Assembly: GCF_014385105.1 (NCBI RefSeq)
Contig: NZ_JACRTE010000003.1
Coordinates: 198,891-262,890 of the forward strand
Direction of reading: 5' to 3'
DNA: 64,000 bases
Origin: Qingrenia yutianensis
Lineage (GTDB): Bacteria > Bacillota > Clostridia > UMGS1810
Of this stretch, positions 33,601-41,516 are shown in pieces. Positions within the stretch are counted from its first letter, which is position 1, and each line of letters begins with the position of its first letter. The position numbers and the translations under genes are program-made. The notes beneath the pieces were generated by a model that saw only the letters and a program-made list of their open reading frames with translations, did no database searches and was not told the DNA's origin.

Positions 33601-35189
33601 TGTCGCTTATTTCGCCTCCGCCTCATCACGATATTTACTCCATTGAGGACTTGGCACAGCTTATTTACGATCTCAAAAATGCAAACAAAAACGCCGATAT
33701 TTCGGTTAAACTTGTTTCCGAGGCAGGCGTGGGAACGGTTGCAACGGGTGTTGCAAAAGCCGGTGCGGGCGTAATTCTCATTTCGGGTTATGACGGCGGT
33801 ACGGGCGCGGCACCGCAAAGCTCGGTGCACAATGCCGGACTTCCGTGGGAACTCGGACTTGCCGAAACGCATCAGACGCTTGTTAAAAACAACCTCCGTT
33901 CGCGCGTACGTCTTGAAACGGACGGCAAGCTTATGAGCGGCCGCGACGTTGCAATCGCGTGTATCCTCGGCGCCGAAGAATTCGGTTTTGCCACTGCTCC
34001 GCTGGTAACAATGGGATGTGTTATGATGAGAGTGTGCAACCTCGACACCTGCCCCGTGGGAATTGCAACGCAGAACCCGACGCTCCGCAAAAGATTTTGC
34101 GGACGAAGCGAGTATGTTATGAACTTTATGATGTTCATAGCCGAGGAACTGCGCGAAATTATGGCAAAACTCGGCATACGCACGGTGAGCGAGCTTGTCG
34201 GCAGAACAGACAAACTGCGCGTTAGAAAAAACAGCATTGCAAAGAACGTTACAAAGCTTGATTTGTCGTCGGTAATCGGCGAAACACAGAACATTCACTA
34301 TGTGAAAGGCGACGAATTTGACTTTAAGCTTAAAGATACTATAGACGAAAAAGTGCTTATTCCGAAGTTTAAAAAAGCGTTTGACAAAAAGGAAAGATGC
34401 GAAATAAACGTTGATATTTCAAGCACAAACCGAAGTTTTGCAACAAATTTGGGTTCGGAAATCACCAAAAAATTCAAAAACACGCTTGAAAACGATACCT
34501 ACAAGGTTAACTGTTTCGGCGGCGGCGGTCAGTCGTTCGGCGCGTTTATCCCGAAAGGCCTGACGCTTAATCTTAAGGGCGACAGCAACGACTATTTCGG
34601 AAAAGGTCTGTCGGGCGGTAAACTGGTTGTTTCTCCCGACGATAAAAGCACTTTTGACGCGTCGGAAAACATCATCATCGGAAATGTTGCGCTCTACGGT
34701 GCGACAAGCGGTGAGGCTTATATAAACGGTATCGCCGGCGAGAGATTTTGCGTGAGAAATTCGGGCGCAACTGCGGTCTGCGAGGGCTGCGGCGACCACG
34801 GCTGTGAATATATGACGGGCGGACGTGTGGCGGTTCTCGGCAAAACGGGCAAAAACTTTGCCGCAGGTATGAGCGGAGGCATTGCATACGTTCTGGACGA
34901 AAACCACGATTTCTATCTGCGCCTTAACAAAGGTATGGTTATAATGAGCGGTGTCGCCGAAAAGAGCGATATTGAAACGCTCAAAACTATGCTTGAGGCA
35001 CACGTTAAAGAAACAAATTCAAAACGCGGAAAAGAAATTCTTGATAATTTTGAAAAATATCTGCCTTTGTTTAAGAAAATCATACCGACCGATTATCAGA
35101 AAATGCTCAAATGCACCGCACGTTTTGAGGAAAAGGGTATGAGCCGTAAGGAAGCCGAGCTTGAGGCATTTTACGAAATGTCGAGATAG
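30672..35189 (+). CDS. gltB: Glutamate synthase, large subunit (GOGAT)
   Basis: A 1505-residue protein, normal for the family. Order: class II glutaminase (mature N-terminus Cys20 in EHDACGIG), central domain, FMN-binding synthase barrel, and the C-terminal beta-helix of glycine-rich GxxxG repeats. The 3Fe-4S cysteines are C1116, C1122 and C1127 (Cx5Cx4C), with KPGEGGHLPG and SGYDGGTGAAPQSS nearby. It converts glutamine + 2-oxoglutarate to two glutamates, with electrons from GltD. AGGAAGGAG precedes ATG 30672. Confidence 0.97.
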   Translation: MDNNGNNKSLYKPSFEHDACGIGAVVSIDNKASHKIVEDALLIVEKLEHRAGKDFAGEIGDGVGIMLHVSHKFFKKTGKKLGIDLGGEGDYGVGMFFFPRNALLRKQAQKMFEVICKKENVEFLAWKEAEVDASVLAENAKKDMPYIAQCFIKRPENVEKGLDFDRKLYIVRRLFEQSVENTYVASLSSRTIVYKGMFLVNQLRKFYMDLQDKDYESAVAMVHSRFSTNTFPSWERAHPNRFILHNGEINTIRGNADRMAAREETMQSEVLKDDMDKILPVISKEGSDSAMLDNVLEFLVMSGMPLPLAVMITIPEPWKNDENISREKRDLYRYYATMMEPWDGPAAILFTDGDVMGACLDRNGLRPARYYITKDNRLILSSEVGVLDIPSDEILVKSRLKPGKMLLVDMKNKRIVSDEECKEYYAKRKPYGEYLDACLATLESLPVPNEKPQHYSDDERARLYKAFGYTYEDITGAILPMAKNGAEPIVSMGIDTPLAVLSKNHPPLFNYFKQLFAQVTNPPIDALREKIVTDTTVYVGSDGNILDDKAENCRVLKIANPILTDVDLMKIRNIKKEGFKTETVSILYYKNTSLKKALDKLFVECDKAYRGGANIIILSDRGVDENHVAIPSLLALSAMEQYLIKTKKRTAVSIILESGEPRDVHHFALLLGYGARAVNPYLAQECIANLIDENRLNKDYHTAIADYNTAILNGIVKIASKMGISTLQSYQSAQIFEAIGINHNVIDEYFTNTVSEVEGVGLKEIGADVEWRHNRAFDPLGLGTDEILDSVGAHKMRSGEDKEDHLYNPETIIALREATQKGSYKRFKEYTAMVDDETRPHTLRGLLDFAFDEKDAIPIDEVESASEIVKRFKTGAMSYGSISKEAHTCMAVAMNRLGGKSNSGEGGEDPARYNTEENSAIKQVASGRFGVTSEYLVSAKEIQIKMAQGAKPGEGGHLPGKKVYPEIAKNRYSTPGVSLISPPPHHDIYSIEDLAQLIYDLKNANKNADISVKLVSEAGVGTVATGVAKAGAGVILISGYDGGTGAAPQSSVHNAGLPWELGLAETHQTLVKNNLRSRVRLETDGKLMSGRDVAIACILGAEEFGFATAPLVTMGCVMMRVCNLDTCPVGIATQNPTLRKRFCGRSEYVMNFMMFIAEELREIMAKLGIRTVSELVGRTDKLRVRKNSIAKNVTKLDLSSVIGETQNIHYVKGDEFDFKLKDTIDEKVLIPKFKKAFDKKERCEINVDISSTNRSFATNLGSEITKKFKNTLENDTYKVNCFGGGGQSFGAFIPKGLTLNLKGDSNDYFGKGLSGGKLVVSPDDKSTFDASENIIIGNVALYGATSGEAYINGIAGERFCVRNSGATAVCEGCGDHGCEYMTGGRVAVLGKTGKNFAAGMSGGIAYVLDENHDFYLRLNKGMVIMSGVAEKSDIETLKTMLEAHVKETNSKRGKEILDNFEKYLPLFKKIIPTDYQKMLKCTARFEEKGMSRKEAELEAFYEMSR

Positions 35190-35201
35190 GAGGATTAAAA
35201 G

Positions 35202-36677
35202 ATGGGAAAACCAACGGGTTTTTTGGAATATGAAAGACATTCAAACCATTCTGTACCGCCGAAGGACAGAGTTAAAAATTTTGACGAGTTTCATCCGCCC
35301 TTAAACGACGAGGAGCGCAAAAAGCAGGGCGCAAGATGTATGAACTGCGGTGTGCCGTTTTGTCAGTCGGGTATGAAGCTGGACGGCTTTGTTACGGGTT
35401 GTCCTCTGCACAATCTTATTCCGGAGTGGAACGACGAAATTTACAACGGCAATATGCACGAGGCGTATTTAAGGCTTATTAAAACCAACAATTTCCCCGA
35501 ATTTACTGGCAGAGTTTGTCCTGCGCTGTGCGAGGCGGCGTGCACTTGCGCTATGAACGGCTATGCCGTGACGGTTCGCGAAAACGAACTTTACACCATA
35601 GAAAATGCGTTTGCAAACGGATTTGTAAAACCCAAGAAAAAGGGTGTGCCGAGCGGTAAAAAAATTGCCGTTATCGGCGCGGGCCCGGCAGGTCTTGCCG
35701 CGGCGGATACGTTAAATATGCGCGGTCATTCGGTGACGGTTTTCGAGCGCGAGAAAAAAATCGGCGGACTTTTGATGTACGGCATACCGAATATGAAGCT
35801 TGACAAAAGCGTTATCGCGCGCCGTGAGGATATTATGCGCAAAGAGGGTGTGGAGTTTAAAACGGGCATTGACATCGGCAAGGATGTTAACGCGAAAGAA
35901 ATTTTAAAAGAGTTTGACGCGGTTATCATTGCCTGCGGTTCAAAGACCGCGCGCGACATAAAAGCCGAGGGACGCGACGCAAAAGGCATTTATTTTGCGG
36001 TGGATTATCTTTCGGAGGCAACGCGTTTTGTGACGGGCGAAACCGACAAGCTCGGCATTGACGCAAGGGGCAAAAATGTTGTTATCGTCGGCGGCGGCGA
36101 CACGGGCAACGACTGTGTGGGAACTGCAATAAGACAGGGCTGTAAGTCGGTTGTTCAGCTTGAAATGATGGAAAAACTCCCCGACGCGCGCCCCGTGGGC
36201 AACGAGTGGCCGAGATGGCCCAAGGTTTGCAAAACCGATTACGGTCAGGAGGAGGCGCTCGCGGTATTCGGCAGCGACCCGAGAATTTACAAAACCACCG
36301 TAAAAGAATTTATAAAAGACGAAAAAGGTGCGTTAAAAGCAGTTAAAACCGTGCTTTTGGAGAAAAAAGAGGACGAAAAAACGGGCAGATTTGTGATGAG
36401 CGAGGTTAAGGACAGCGAAAAAATTCTCCCGTGCGAGCTTCTTCTCATCGCGGCAGGATTTGTCGGCGCGGAGGATTATGTCACAAAAGCGTTTAACGTT
36501 AAAAAAGGAAACCGCGGAAATATCGACGCGAATGACGAGGAGTATAAAGCGGACGGCAAAATTTTTGCCGCAGGCGATTGCAGACGCGGTCAGTCGCTCG
36601 TTGTGTGGGCGATTGCCGAGGGCAGAGAGTGCGCCAAGGCGGTTGATAAATATTTGATAGAAATTGAAAATATGTAG
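35202..36677 (+). CDS. gltD: Glutamate synthase, small subunit
   Basis: A 491-residue flavoprotein. N-terminal cysteines for two 4Fe-4S clusters are visible (CMNCGVPFC, then CPLHNLIPEWN, then CPALCEAACTCAM). The FAD site is GAGPAGLAAAD (about 158-168) and the NADPH site GGGDTGNDCVG (about 296-306); GDCRRGQSLVVWAI is the second FAD motif. It passes electrons from NAD(P)H to GltB. It starts 12 bp after gltB with AGGAGG. Confidence 0.97.
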   Translation: MGKPTGFLEYERHSNHSVPPKDRVKNFDEFHPPLNDEERKKQGARCMNCGVPFCQSGMKLDGFVTGCPLHNLIPEWNDEIYNGNMHEAYLRLIKTNNFPEFTGRVCPALCEAACTCAMNGYAVTVRENELYTIENAFANGFVKPKKKGVPSGKKIAVIGAGPAGLAAADTLNMRGHSVTVFEREKKIGGLLMYGIPNMKLDKSVIARREDIMRKEGVEFKTGIDIGKDVNAKEILKEFDAVIIACGSKTARDIKAEGRDAKGIYFAVDYLSEATRFVTGETDKLGIDARGKNVVIVGGGDTGNDCVGTAIRQGCKSVVQLEMMEKLPDARPVGNEWPRWPKVCKTDYGQEEALAVFGSDPRIYKTTVKEFIKDEKGALKAVKTVLLEKKEDEKTGRFVMSEVKDSEKILPCELLLIAAGFVGAEDYVTKAFNVKKGNRGNIDANDEEYKADGKIFAAGDCRRGQSLVVWAIAEGRECAKAVDKYLIEIENM

Positions 36678-36712
36678 AAAATTTAACGGAACCGAAAATT
36701 AACCCGAATAAG

Positions 36713-36790
36713 ACGGGACAATGCGGGCATCGTCCCGTTCGGCACGGTAAGATCATAAAGCAAAAAAGCCTTGAATTATCAAGGCTTTTT
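36713..36790. terminator. Double terminator between gltD and lysA
   Basis: First hairpin: ACGGGAC / GTCCCGT (36713-36738) with an inner ATGC/GCAT pair; it copies 23 of 26 bases of the palindrome at 24691-24716 but has no T-run. Second: AAAAAGCCTTGA (36763-36774) / TCAAGGCTTTTT (36779-36790), a strong bidirectional terminator for convergent gltD and lysA. Confidence 0.87.
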
Positions 36791-36814
36791 GTGTTATGGT
36801 TTTTAAAATATTTT

Positions 36815-38116
36815 TTATAAAATATCGTTTTTAATCAAATCTTCATATGTTTCGCGTTTAACTTTAAGGCTTGCTTTGCCGTTTTTCACAAACACCATTG
36901 CAGGACGGCAAAGACGGTTATAATTGCTCGCCATAGAATAGTTATACGCGCCGGTTGACATAACGGCAACTATATCACCCGAATTTATTTTCGGCATTTT
37001 TGCGTCTTTAATGATAATATCGCCCGACTCACAGCACTTTCCGCAGATTGTCACAACCTCGTCCGCAGTTTCGTTCGCCCTGTTTGCAATCGCCGCGTCG
37101 TATTCCGCGCCGTAGAGGATATATCTCGGGTTGTCGCCCATTCCTCCGTCCACCGAAACGTATTTGCGGACATTTTTAATATCTTTCACCGTGCCTGCGG
37201 TGTAGAGCGTAATGCCTGCGTCGCCGACGAGTGAACGTCCCGGTTCCATAAGGATAAACGGCATTTTAATGTTTCTTTCCGCGCACTCGGTTTTTATGAC
37301 TTTCGACACTTCCTCAATATATTTTTCATACTCGGGCGGTGTGTCGCTTTCGATATATTTTATGCCGAAACCGCCTCCGAGATTAAGCTCGGAAATTTCA
37401 ACGCCAAGTTCATTTTTAATTTTTTCGGCAAATTCAATCATAATTTTTGCCGCAAGCTTAAACGGCTCAAGCGAGAAAATCTGCGAGCCGATATGGCAGT
37501 GCAGACCGGCAATTTCAAGGTTTTTAAGCGATTTTGCGTATTTTACAATTTCAAAAGCCTCTCCGTTTTCTATCGCAACACCGAATTTCGAGTCTATCTG
37601 ACCTGTTGAAATAAATTCGTGCGTGTGTGCGTCAACACCCGGTTTTATGCGGAAAAGCACCTTTGCGGTTTTGCCTTTTTTCTCGCATATTTCGTTTACG
37701 ATGTCAAGTTCTCTTGCGTTGTCGGCAACAATTCTGCCGACGTTCTCGCCGATTGCAAATTCCAGTTCATCATAGGTTTTGTTGTTGCCGTGAAAATAAA
37801 TTTTCTCACTGTCAAAGCCCGATTTCAATGCGGTGTATAACTCTCCGCCGGACACAACGTCCGCGCCGAGTCCCTCCTCTGACGCGATTTTATACATATA
37901 CATCGTCGAAAGCGCCTTTGACGCGTAGAGAATAAGTCCGTTTCCGCTGTAAAACGAATTGAGCGAGTTTTTGTATGCGCGCATTGCCGTGCGGATATGC
38001 TCTTCGTCCATAACATACAGCGGTGTGCCGTATTCTTTCGCCAAATCCACCGTGTCACAGCCGCCGATTACAAGATGATTTTTTTCGTTGACAGATAAAT
38101 TTTTCGGTATAAACAT
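36815..38116 (-). CDS. lysA: Diaminopimelate decarboxylase
   Basis: A 433-residue PLP enzyme of fold type III. The PLP lysine is K67 in LILYASKAL; HCHIGSQIF and NLGGGFGIKY follow, then EPGRSLVGDAG for PLP phosphate binding and CGKCCESGD near the C-terminus. It makes L-lysine from meso-diaminopimelate, the last lysine step, and so competes with peptidoglycan and dipicolinate for shared precursors. The ATG at 38116 is preferred (AAGGAC upstream); ATG 38155 is an in-frame alternative. Confidence 0.95.
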   Translation of the reverse strand: MFIPKNLSVNEKNHLVIGGCDTVDLAKEYGTPLYVMDEEHIRTAMRAYKNSLNSFYSGNGLILYASKALSTMYMYKIASEEGLGADVVSGGELYTALKSGFDSEKIYFHGNNKTYDELEFAIGENVGRIVADNARELDIVNEICEKKGKTAKVLFRIKPGVDAHTHEFISTGQIDSKFGVAIENGEAFEIVKYAKSLKNLEIAGLHCHIGSQIFSLEPFKLAAKIMIEFAEKIKNELGVEISELNLGGGFGIKYIESDTPPEYEKYIEEVSKVIKTECAERNIKMPFILMEPGRSLVGDAGITLYTAGTVKDIKNVRKYVSVDGGMGDNPRYILYGAEYDAAIANRANETADEVVTICGKCCESGDIIIKDAKMPKINSGDIVAVMSTGAYNYSMASNYNRLCRPAMVFVKNGKASLKVKRETYEDLIKNDIL

Positions 38117-38182
38117 TTTTGTTGCCGTCCTTCCCGTATTTGCTTTTATTTTCACCGTTTTACCGTATTACAAACTAAAAAT

Positions 38183-38947
38183 TTATGATAATTTGAGGCA
38201 TAAAACACTGCCGTCAAGATAAAGCACAACGCTGTGCGCGCCCTTTTTAAACGCAACTTCGTCTTCGGGCACCGACGGGTCGTCAAGGCAGATAAATCCG
38301 TTGTTTTTCATAAGCGTGATGTATTTTGCAACCTGCTCGAGATAAATTTTTTCGCCGTCGTATTTGTAAATCATTCCGTCATCGCATTTTTCTGCGCCTA
38401 TTCTTTTAACGTCCACCGTGTTTTCCAGCATAGGAACTTCAATTTCAAAGTCGTATTTATACGGAACAAATTCAAAATCTTTCATATTTTTGCTCGGAAT
38501 TGTAATGTTTGCAACGCGCTTTTCGCCGTCCCACGCAACGCTCGCAAGCTCTTTTAACGCACTTACGTAAATAACCGTGTAGCCGTTTATGTTAAAGCTT
38601 TCGGTTTTTTTGCCGTTTACATATGTCACAATATCGGTATCCGACGCTGCGGAAACAACTTTTCCCGCGTCCGATTTGTCAAAGCGGTAAACGGCGTCGT
38701 CTGTGCCGGAAATCTGCTTGTCCGACAGCGTGATGTCAACGCGTCTTTCGTTTGCGTTCCATTCAACGTTAAACCCGTAATTTTTGAGCGCCGACGCGTA
38801 CACCGCGGTTTGATTGTTTAGGTTGTACGTTGAAATCGGGTAGTTGTTTATGTACGCGCAAATATCGGTGGTGCGCACCTCGTTTTGTGCATACACCGCC
38901 GTTGATATTAAAAACACAAATATTAAAACCGAAAAAAACTTTTTCAT
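38183..38947 (-). CDS. Secreted protein with copper-amine-oxidase N-like stalk domains
   Basis: A 254-residue protein with a signal peptide (FFSVLIFVFLISTAVYAQ). Two similar modules (about 25-75 and 105-150) share the pattern xIxxYINNYPISTYNLNNQTxVYASALKNYGF-like, read here in short form as YINNYPISTYN and YVNGKKTESFNINGYTVIY, each followed by a V-W-D/N-x-x-x-R-V-x-I strand. This is the stalk-domain family common on Clostridia surfaces. The C-terminus is unassigned. AAAGGAG precedes ATG 38947; promoter at 38969-38997. Confidence 0.78.
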   Translation of the reverse strand: MKKFFSVLIFVFLISTAVYAQNEVRTTDICAYINNYPISTYNLNNQTAVYASALKNYGFNVEWNANERRVDITLSDKQISGTDDAVYRFDKSDAGKVVSAASDTDIVTYVNGKKTESFNINGYTVIYVSALKELASVAWDGEKRVANITIPSKNMKDFEFVPYKYDFEIEVPMLENTVDVKRIGAEKCDDGMIYKYDGEKIYLEQVAKYITLMKNNGFICLDDPSVPEDEVAFKKGAHSVVLYLDGSVLCLKLS

Positions 38948-38968
38948 CAAAACCGCTCCTTTGTATAC

Positions 38969-38997
38969 ATTATATACGTAAAATAACGGCTTGTCAA
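38969..38997 (-). promoter_or_regulatory. Promoter of the stalk-domain gene
   Basis: Minus strand TTGACA (38997-38992), 17-bp spacer, TATAAT (38974-38969): a consensus sigma-A promoter, about 22 bp before the start codon. Confidence 0.85.
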
Positions 38998-39075
38998 TTA
39001 TTTAGGAAAATCGTCATAATTTTGAAAAATTTGAAAATAATAATAGCATAAATTTATAAAAACGGAGTGGTAAAA

Positions 39076-39213
39076 ATGTGCAAATGTTTAAAGGCGGTAA
39101 AAATAGCGGCGTTTATGATGATTGCGGTGTCGGCGGTAAAAACCGCGGTGCAAATTGCAAAGTCGGTGCCGGTGATTTTAACCGCGTCAAAGGTGATAAA
39201 GAAAATCGGCTGA
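39076..39213 (+). CDS. Small hydrophobic/cationic peptide, 45 residues
   Basis: ATG 39076 to TGA 39213, preceded by ACGGAGTGG. The product begins MCKCLKAVKIAAFMMIAVS and ends KVIKKIG; it has an Ala/Val/Ile-rich core with lysines spaced along it and two cysteines at residues 2 and 4. It could be a membrane-active or membrane-anchored small protein. I recognise no family. It has its own terminator (39235-39266) and sits just before dpaA. The coding call rests on the ribosome site, the start, and the helix-like composition. Confidence 0.6.
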   Translation: MCKCLKAVKIAAFMMIAVSAVKTAVQIAKSVPVILTASKVIKKIG

Positions 39214-39234
39214 ATTTAATAGAAATTTCTTTGC

Positions 39235-39266
39235 GGACGGACATTTTTTGTCCGTTCTTTTTTTGC
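39235..39266 (+). terminator. Intrinsic terminator after the small peptide gene
   Basis: Stem ACGGACA (39237-39243) / TGTCCGT (39249-39255), extended by G-T pairing, followed by a run of Ts. Confidence 0.75.
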
Positions 39267-39293
39267 ACAAATTTTGGAATTTCACATAATATA
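39267..39293 (+). promoter_or_regulatory. Candidate sigma-K promoter of dpaAB
   Basis: -10 CATAATATA (39285-39293) fits CATAnnnTA exactly; GCAC lies at 39265-39268, with 16 bp between AC and CATA. Sigma-K drives dipicolinate synthase in the mother cell of known spore formers, so the site fits the gene. It is short and AT-rich, so chance remains possible. Confidence 0.6.
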
Positions 39294-39328
39294 TATTAAA
39301 AATGTGTGCGTAAAAGGGGATTGTCAAA

Positions 39329-40207
39329 ATGAAAAATATTTTGATTTTGGGCGGAGATATGCGGTTTATAACGGTTGCAAATCTTCTTCGCGGTGACGGC
39401 TTTGACGTGTCGGTGTACGGCTTTAAAAAAAGTGCGTCGTTTTTGCCCGATATTGATTTTCCGTCCAATTTAAACGAGGCGGTTGAAAGGTGCGATGCGG
39501 TTTTGACTCCGCTTCCCGTCACCAAGGACCAAATAACCGTTTTTGCGCCGTTTGCAACAAACGAAATATATCTCGACGAGGTTTTGAGTTTAATGGAAAA
39601 TAAGCCGTTTTTGTGCGGTATGGCGAGCGAAGAGCTAAAAAAAAGCGCGCGAAAATGGGGTGCGCATTTGATAGATTATTTTGAGAGCGAATATCTCACC
39701 GTGTCGAACTGTGTGCCCACAACCGAGGGAGCAGTAAGCATTGCCATAGAAAACACGCCGTTTACAATTTTCGGCTCAAATGCTTTGGTTTTGGGGTTCG
39801 GCAGAGTGGGACGCCATCTTTCAAAAACGCTTCAGGCGCTCGGCGCCGATACCTATGTTGAGGCGCGCAAAGAGGCAGACCTTGCTTGGATTGACGCGCT
39901 CGGCTACAAAAAAGTTCCGCTTGCAAAACTTGATAACTGTATACAAAATTTTGATATAATTTTCAACACCGTTCCGAGCATAATTTTGGACGCACCGCGC
40001 CTTGAAAAACTAAAAAAAGGGTGCGTTATCATTGACCTTGCATCTTATCCTTACGGCGCGGACGTTAATTTCTGCCGCGAAAATAAGATTAAATATATTC
40101 TTGCAAGCTCTCTGCCGGGCAAATTCGCTCCGCAGTACGCAGGAAAAATAATAAAGGAAACTGTTTGCAATCTTCTTTTTGAGGAGGTGTTTAAAAGTGA
40201 AATTTGA
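39329..40207 (+). CDS. dpaA: Dipicolinate synthase subunit A
   Basis: A 292-residue protein with an N-terminal domain (ILILGGDMRFITVANLL) and a Rossmann NADP-binding domain (VLGFGRVGRHLSKTL, glycines at 156-161). DpaA and DpaB together turn dihydroxy-tetrahydrodipicolinate from the lysine pathway into dipicolinic acid, the spore-core calcium chelator. AAAGGGG precedes ATG 39329. The 3' end overlaps dpaB by 11 bp. Confidence 0.94.
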   Translation: MKNILILGGDMRFITVANLLRGDGFDVSVYGFKKSASFLPDIDFPSNLNEAVERCDAVLTPLPVTKDQITVFAPFATNEIYLDEVLSLMENKPFLCGMASEELKKSARKWGAHLIDYFESEYLTVSNCVPTTEGAVSIAIENTPFTIFGSNALVLGFGRVGRHLSKTLQALGADTYVEARKEADLAWIDALGYKKVPLAKLDNCIQNFDIIFNTVPSIILDAPRLEKLKKGCVIIDLASYPYGADVNFCRENKIKYILASSLPGKFAPQYAGKIIKETVCNLLFEEVFKSEI

Positions 40208-40778
40208 AAACCTTACCGTCGGATTTGCCGTGACAGGTTCGTTCTGCACGCTGAAAAAAACAGTTGCGCATATCCGCGATTTAACCGAAAACGGCGCGGA
40301 TGTAATACCGATTATGAGTGAAATCACATATAACACCGACACGCGGTTCGGCAAAGCGGAGGACTTTATTTCGGAGATAAAAAGCATTACGGGAAACGAA
40401 ATTATCACTTCAATAAAAGGCGCCGAGCCGATAGGTCCGAAAAATATTCTGGACGCTTTAATCATTGCGCCGTGCACGGGAAACACGCTTTCAAAAATCG
40501 CGCTCGGTATGACCGACTCGTGCGTTGCAATGGCGGCAAAGGCAAATTTAAGAAACGAAAATCCGCTTGTCATTGCGGTGTCCACAAATGACGGACTGGG
40601 CGCAAGTGCACAGAATATTGCGCATCTTATGAACGCGAAAAACGTTTATTTTGTGCCGTTCGGGCAGGACGACGCGGTGAAAAAGCCCAATTCGCTTGTT
40701 GCCGATATGTCGAAAATTGCCGATACGCTTGATTTTGCGCTTTCGGGCAGACAAATTCAGCCGATTTTAAAAGTATAA
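40197..40778 (+). CDS. dpaB: Dipicolinate synthase subunit B
   Basis: A 193-residue flavoprotein-like protein. It starts at GTG 40197 after GAGGAGGTG. Visible patterns: VGFAVTGSFCTLKKT (residues 7-21), EITYNTDTRFG, EPIGPKNILDALIIAPCTGNT (in two parts) and NDGLGASAQNIAHLM. DpaB resembles flavin-binding decarboxylase-like proteins and acts with DpaA in the mother cell. Directly followed by a 311-bp inverted-repeat element. Confidence 0.95.
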   Translation: MKFENLTVGFAVTGSFCTLKKTVAHIRDLTENGADVIPIMSEITYNTDTRFGKAEDFISEIKSITGNEIITSIKGAEPIGPKNILDALIIAPCTGNTLSKIALGMTDSCVAMAAKANLRNENPLVIAVSTNDGLGASAQNIAHLMNAKNVYFVPFGQDDAVKKPNSLVADMSKIADTLDFALSGRQIQPILKV

Positions 40779-40782
40779 AAAT

Positions 40783-41093
40783 AAACGGAACGGCAATTAG
40801 TCCCACCCCGATAAGGAAACATTGGTTTTGAAATCCGTATTTTAAGTTTATACGTCGTCAAAAAGACACCGTATACGTCAGTATTACGTTGTCTTTTTTT
40901 CTTGTCTAAAGCTTAAACTACAATTTTCAAAACTGCTTTGCACCCTGAAAACAAAATTTTTTGACGAAGTTCAAGGCAAAAAAGCGAGTAATCCTGTCGG
41001 ATTTCGAGCTTTTTTAACGCAGAAATTCGCAAAAAAGATGTTTAACAGGGCAATGCTTCCTTACCGGGGTGGGGCTTTTTTGCCGTTCCGTTT
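40783..41093. repeat. 311-bp long-inverted-repeat element (MITE-like or structured RNA)
   Basis: The ends match as inverted repeats: AAACGGAACGGCAA (40783-40796) is perfect against 41080-41093. Pairing then continues imperfectly (CCCACCCCG, TAAGGAA, CATTG) to about 40824/41051, giving a stem of about 42 bp. Inside are more foldbacks: AAAAAGACA / TGTCTTTTTT with CGTA/TACG, TTTTGAAA / TTTTCAAAA, CCCTG / CAGGG, and AAAAAAGC / GCTTTTTT around AATCC-TGTC-GGATT. Together this suggests a branched structure. No ORF or clear target-site duplication. It fills the whole space between convergent dpaB and a zinc-ribbon gene and could also stop transcription both ways. Confidence 0.8.
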
Positions 41094-41098
41094 TAAAT

Positions 41099-41485
41099 TT
41101 AATTAAGTTTTTTTCCGCATTTCTGGCAGAAATTCGAGTCGGGTGCATTTTCAAATCCGCATTCGCACACCTTTTTTGCCGTGTTCTGCTCGCCCTGCTC
41201 CTGTGCCCTTATTTCGTCAAGACGTCTTTTGTGCGCCTTAATTTCGTTAATTTTCTGCGTAATCCCGTCGCAGTCCGTCTTAACCGCGTCGGGAACTTCC
41301 GCGCCCGTCATATACATATTGTAAATTTTCACGCCGATTTCCTGCGCGATTTTAAGTTTTTGCTCTTTACATTCGTTTATCGCGCCGTCAAGCCGCGATT
41401 TCTCCAAGAGCTCCTTTGAGCTTTCGGTAACCGACGAAACGCCCTTGTTAACCTCGTATACAACCCTGTCAAAAAAATTTGCCAT
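41099..41485 (-). CDS. Small zinc-ribbon protein with coiled-coil
   Basis: A 128-residue protein. Residues 1-95 are mostly helical with charged heptads (LEKSRLDGAINECKEQKLKIA, ITQKINEIKAHKRRLDEIRAQ, in parts); the C-terminus has a zinc-ribbon CECGFENAPDSNFCQKCGKK. This is a common Clostridia small-protein layout of unknown function. The ATG at 41485 follows GGGAGTG. It ends 6 bp from the inverted-repeat element. Confidence 0.8.
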   Translation of the reverse strand: MANFFDRVVYEVNKGVSSVTESSKELLEKSRLDGAINECKEQKLKIAQEIGVKIYNMYMTGAEVPDAVKTDCDGITQKINEIKAHKRRLDEIRAQEQGEQNTAKKVCECGFENAPDSNFCQKCGKKLN

Positions 41486-41516
41486 AATCTTTTCACTCCC
41501 AAATTAAAAATATAGT

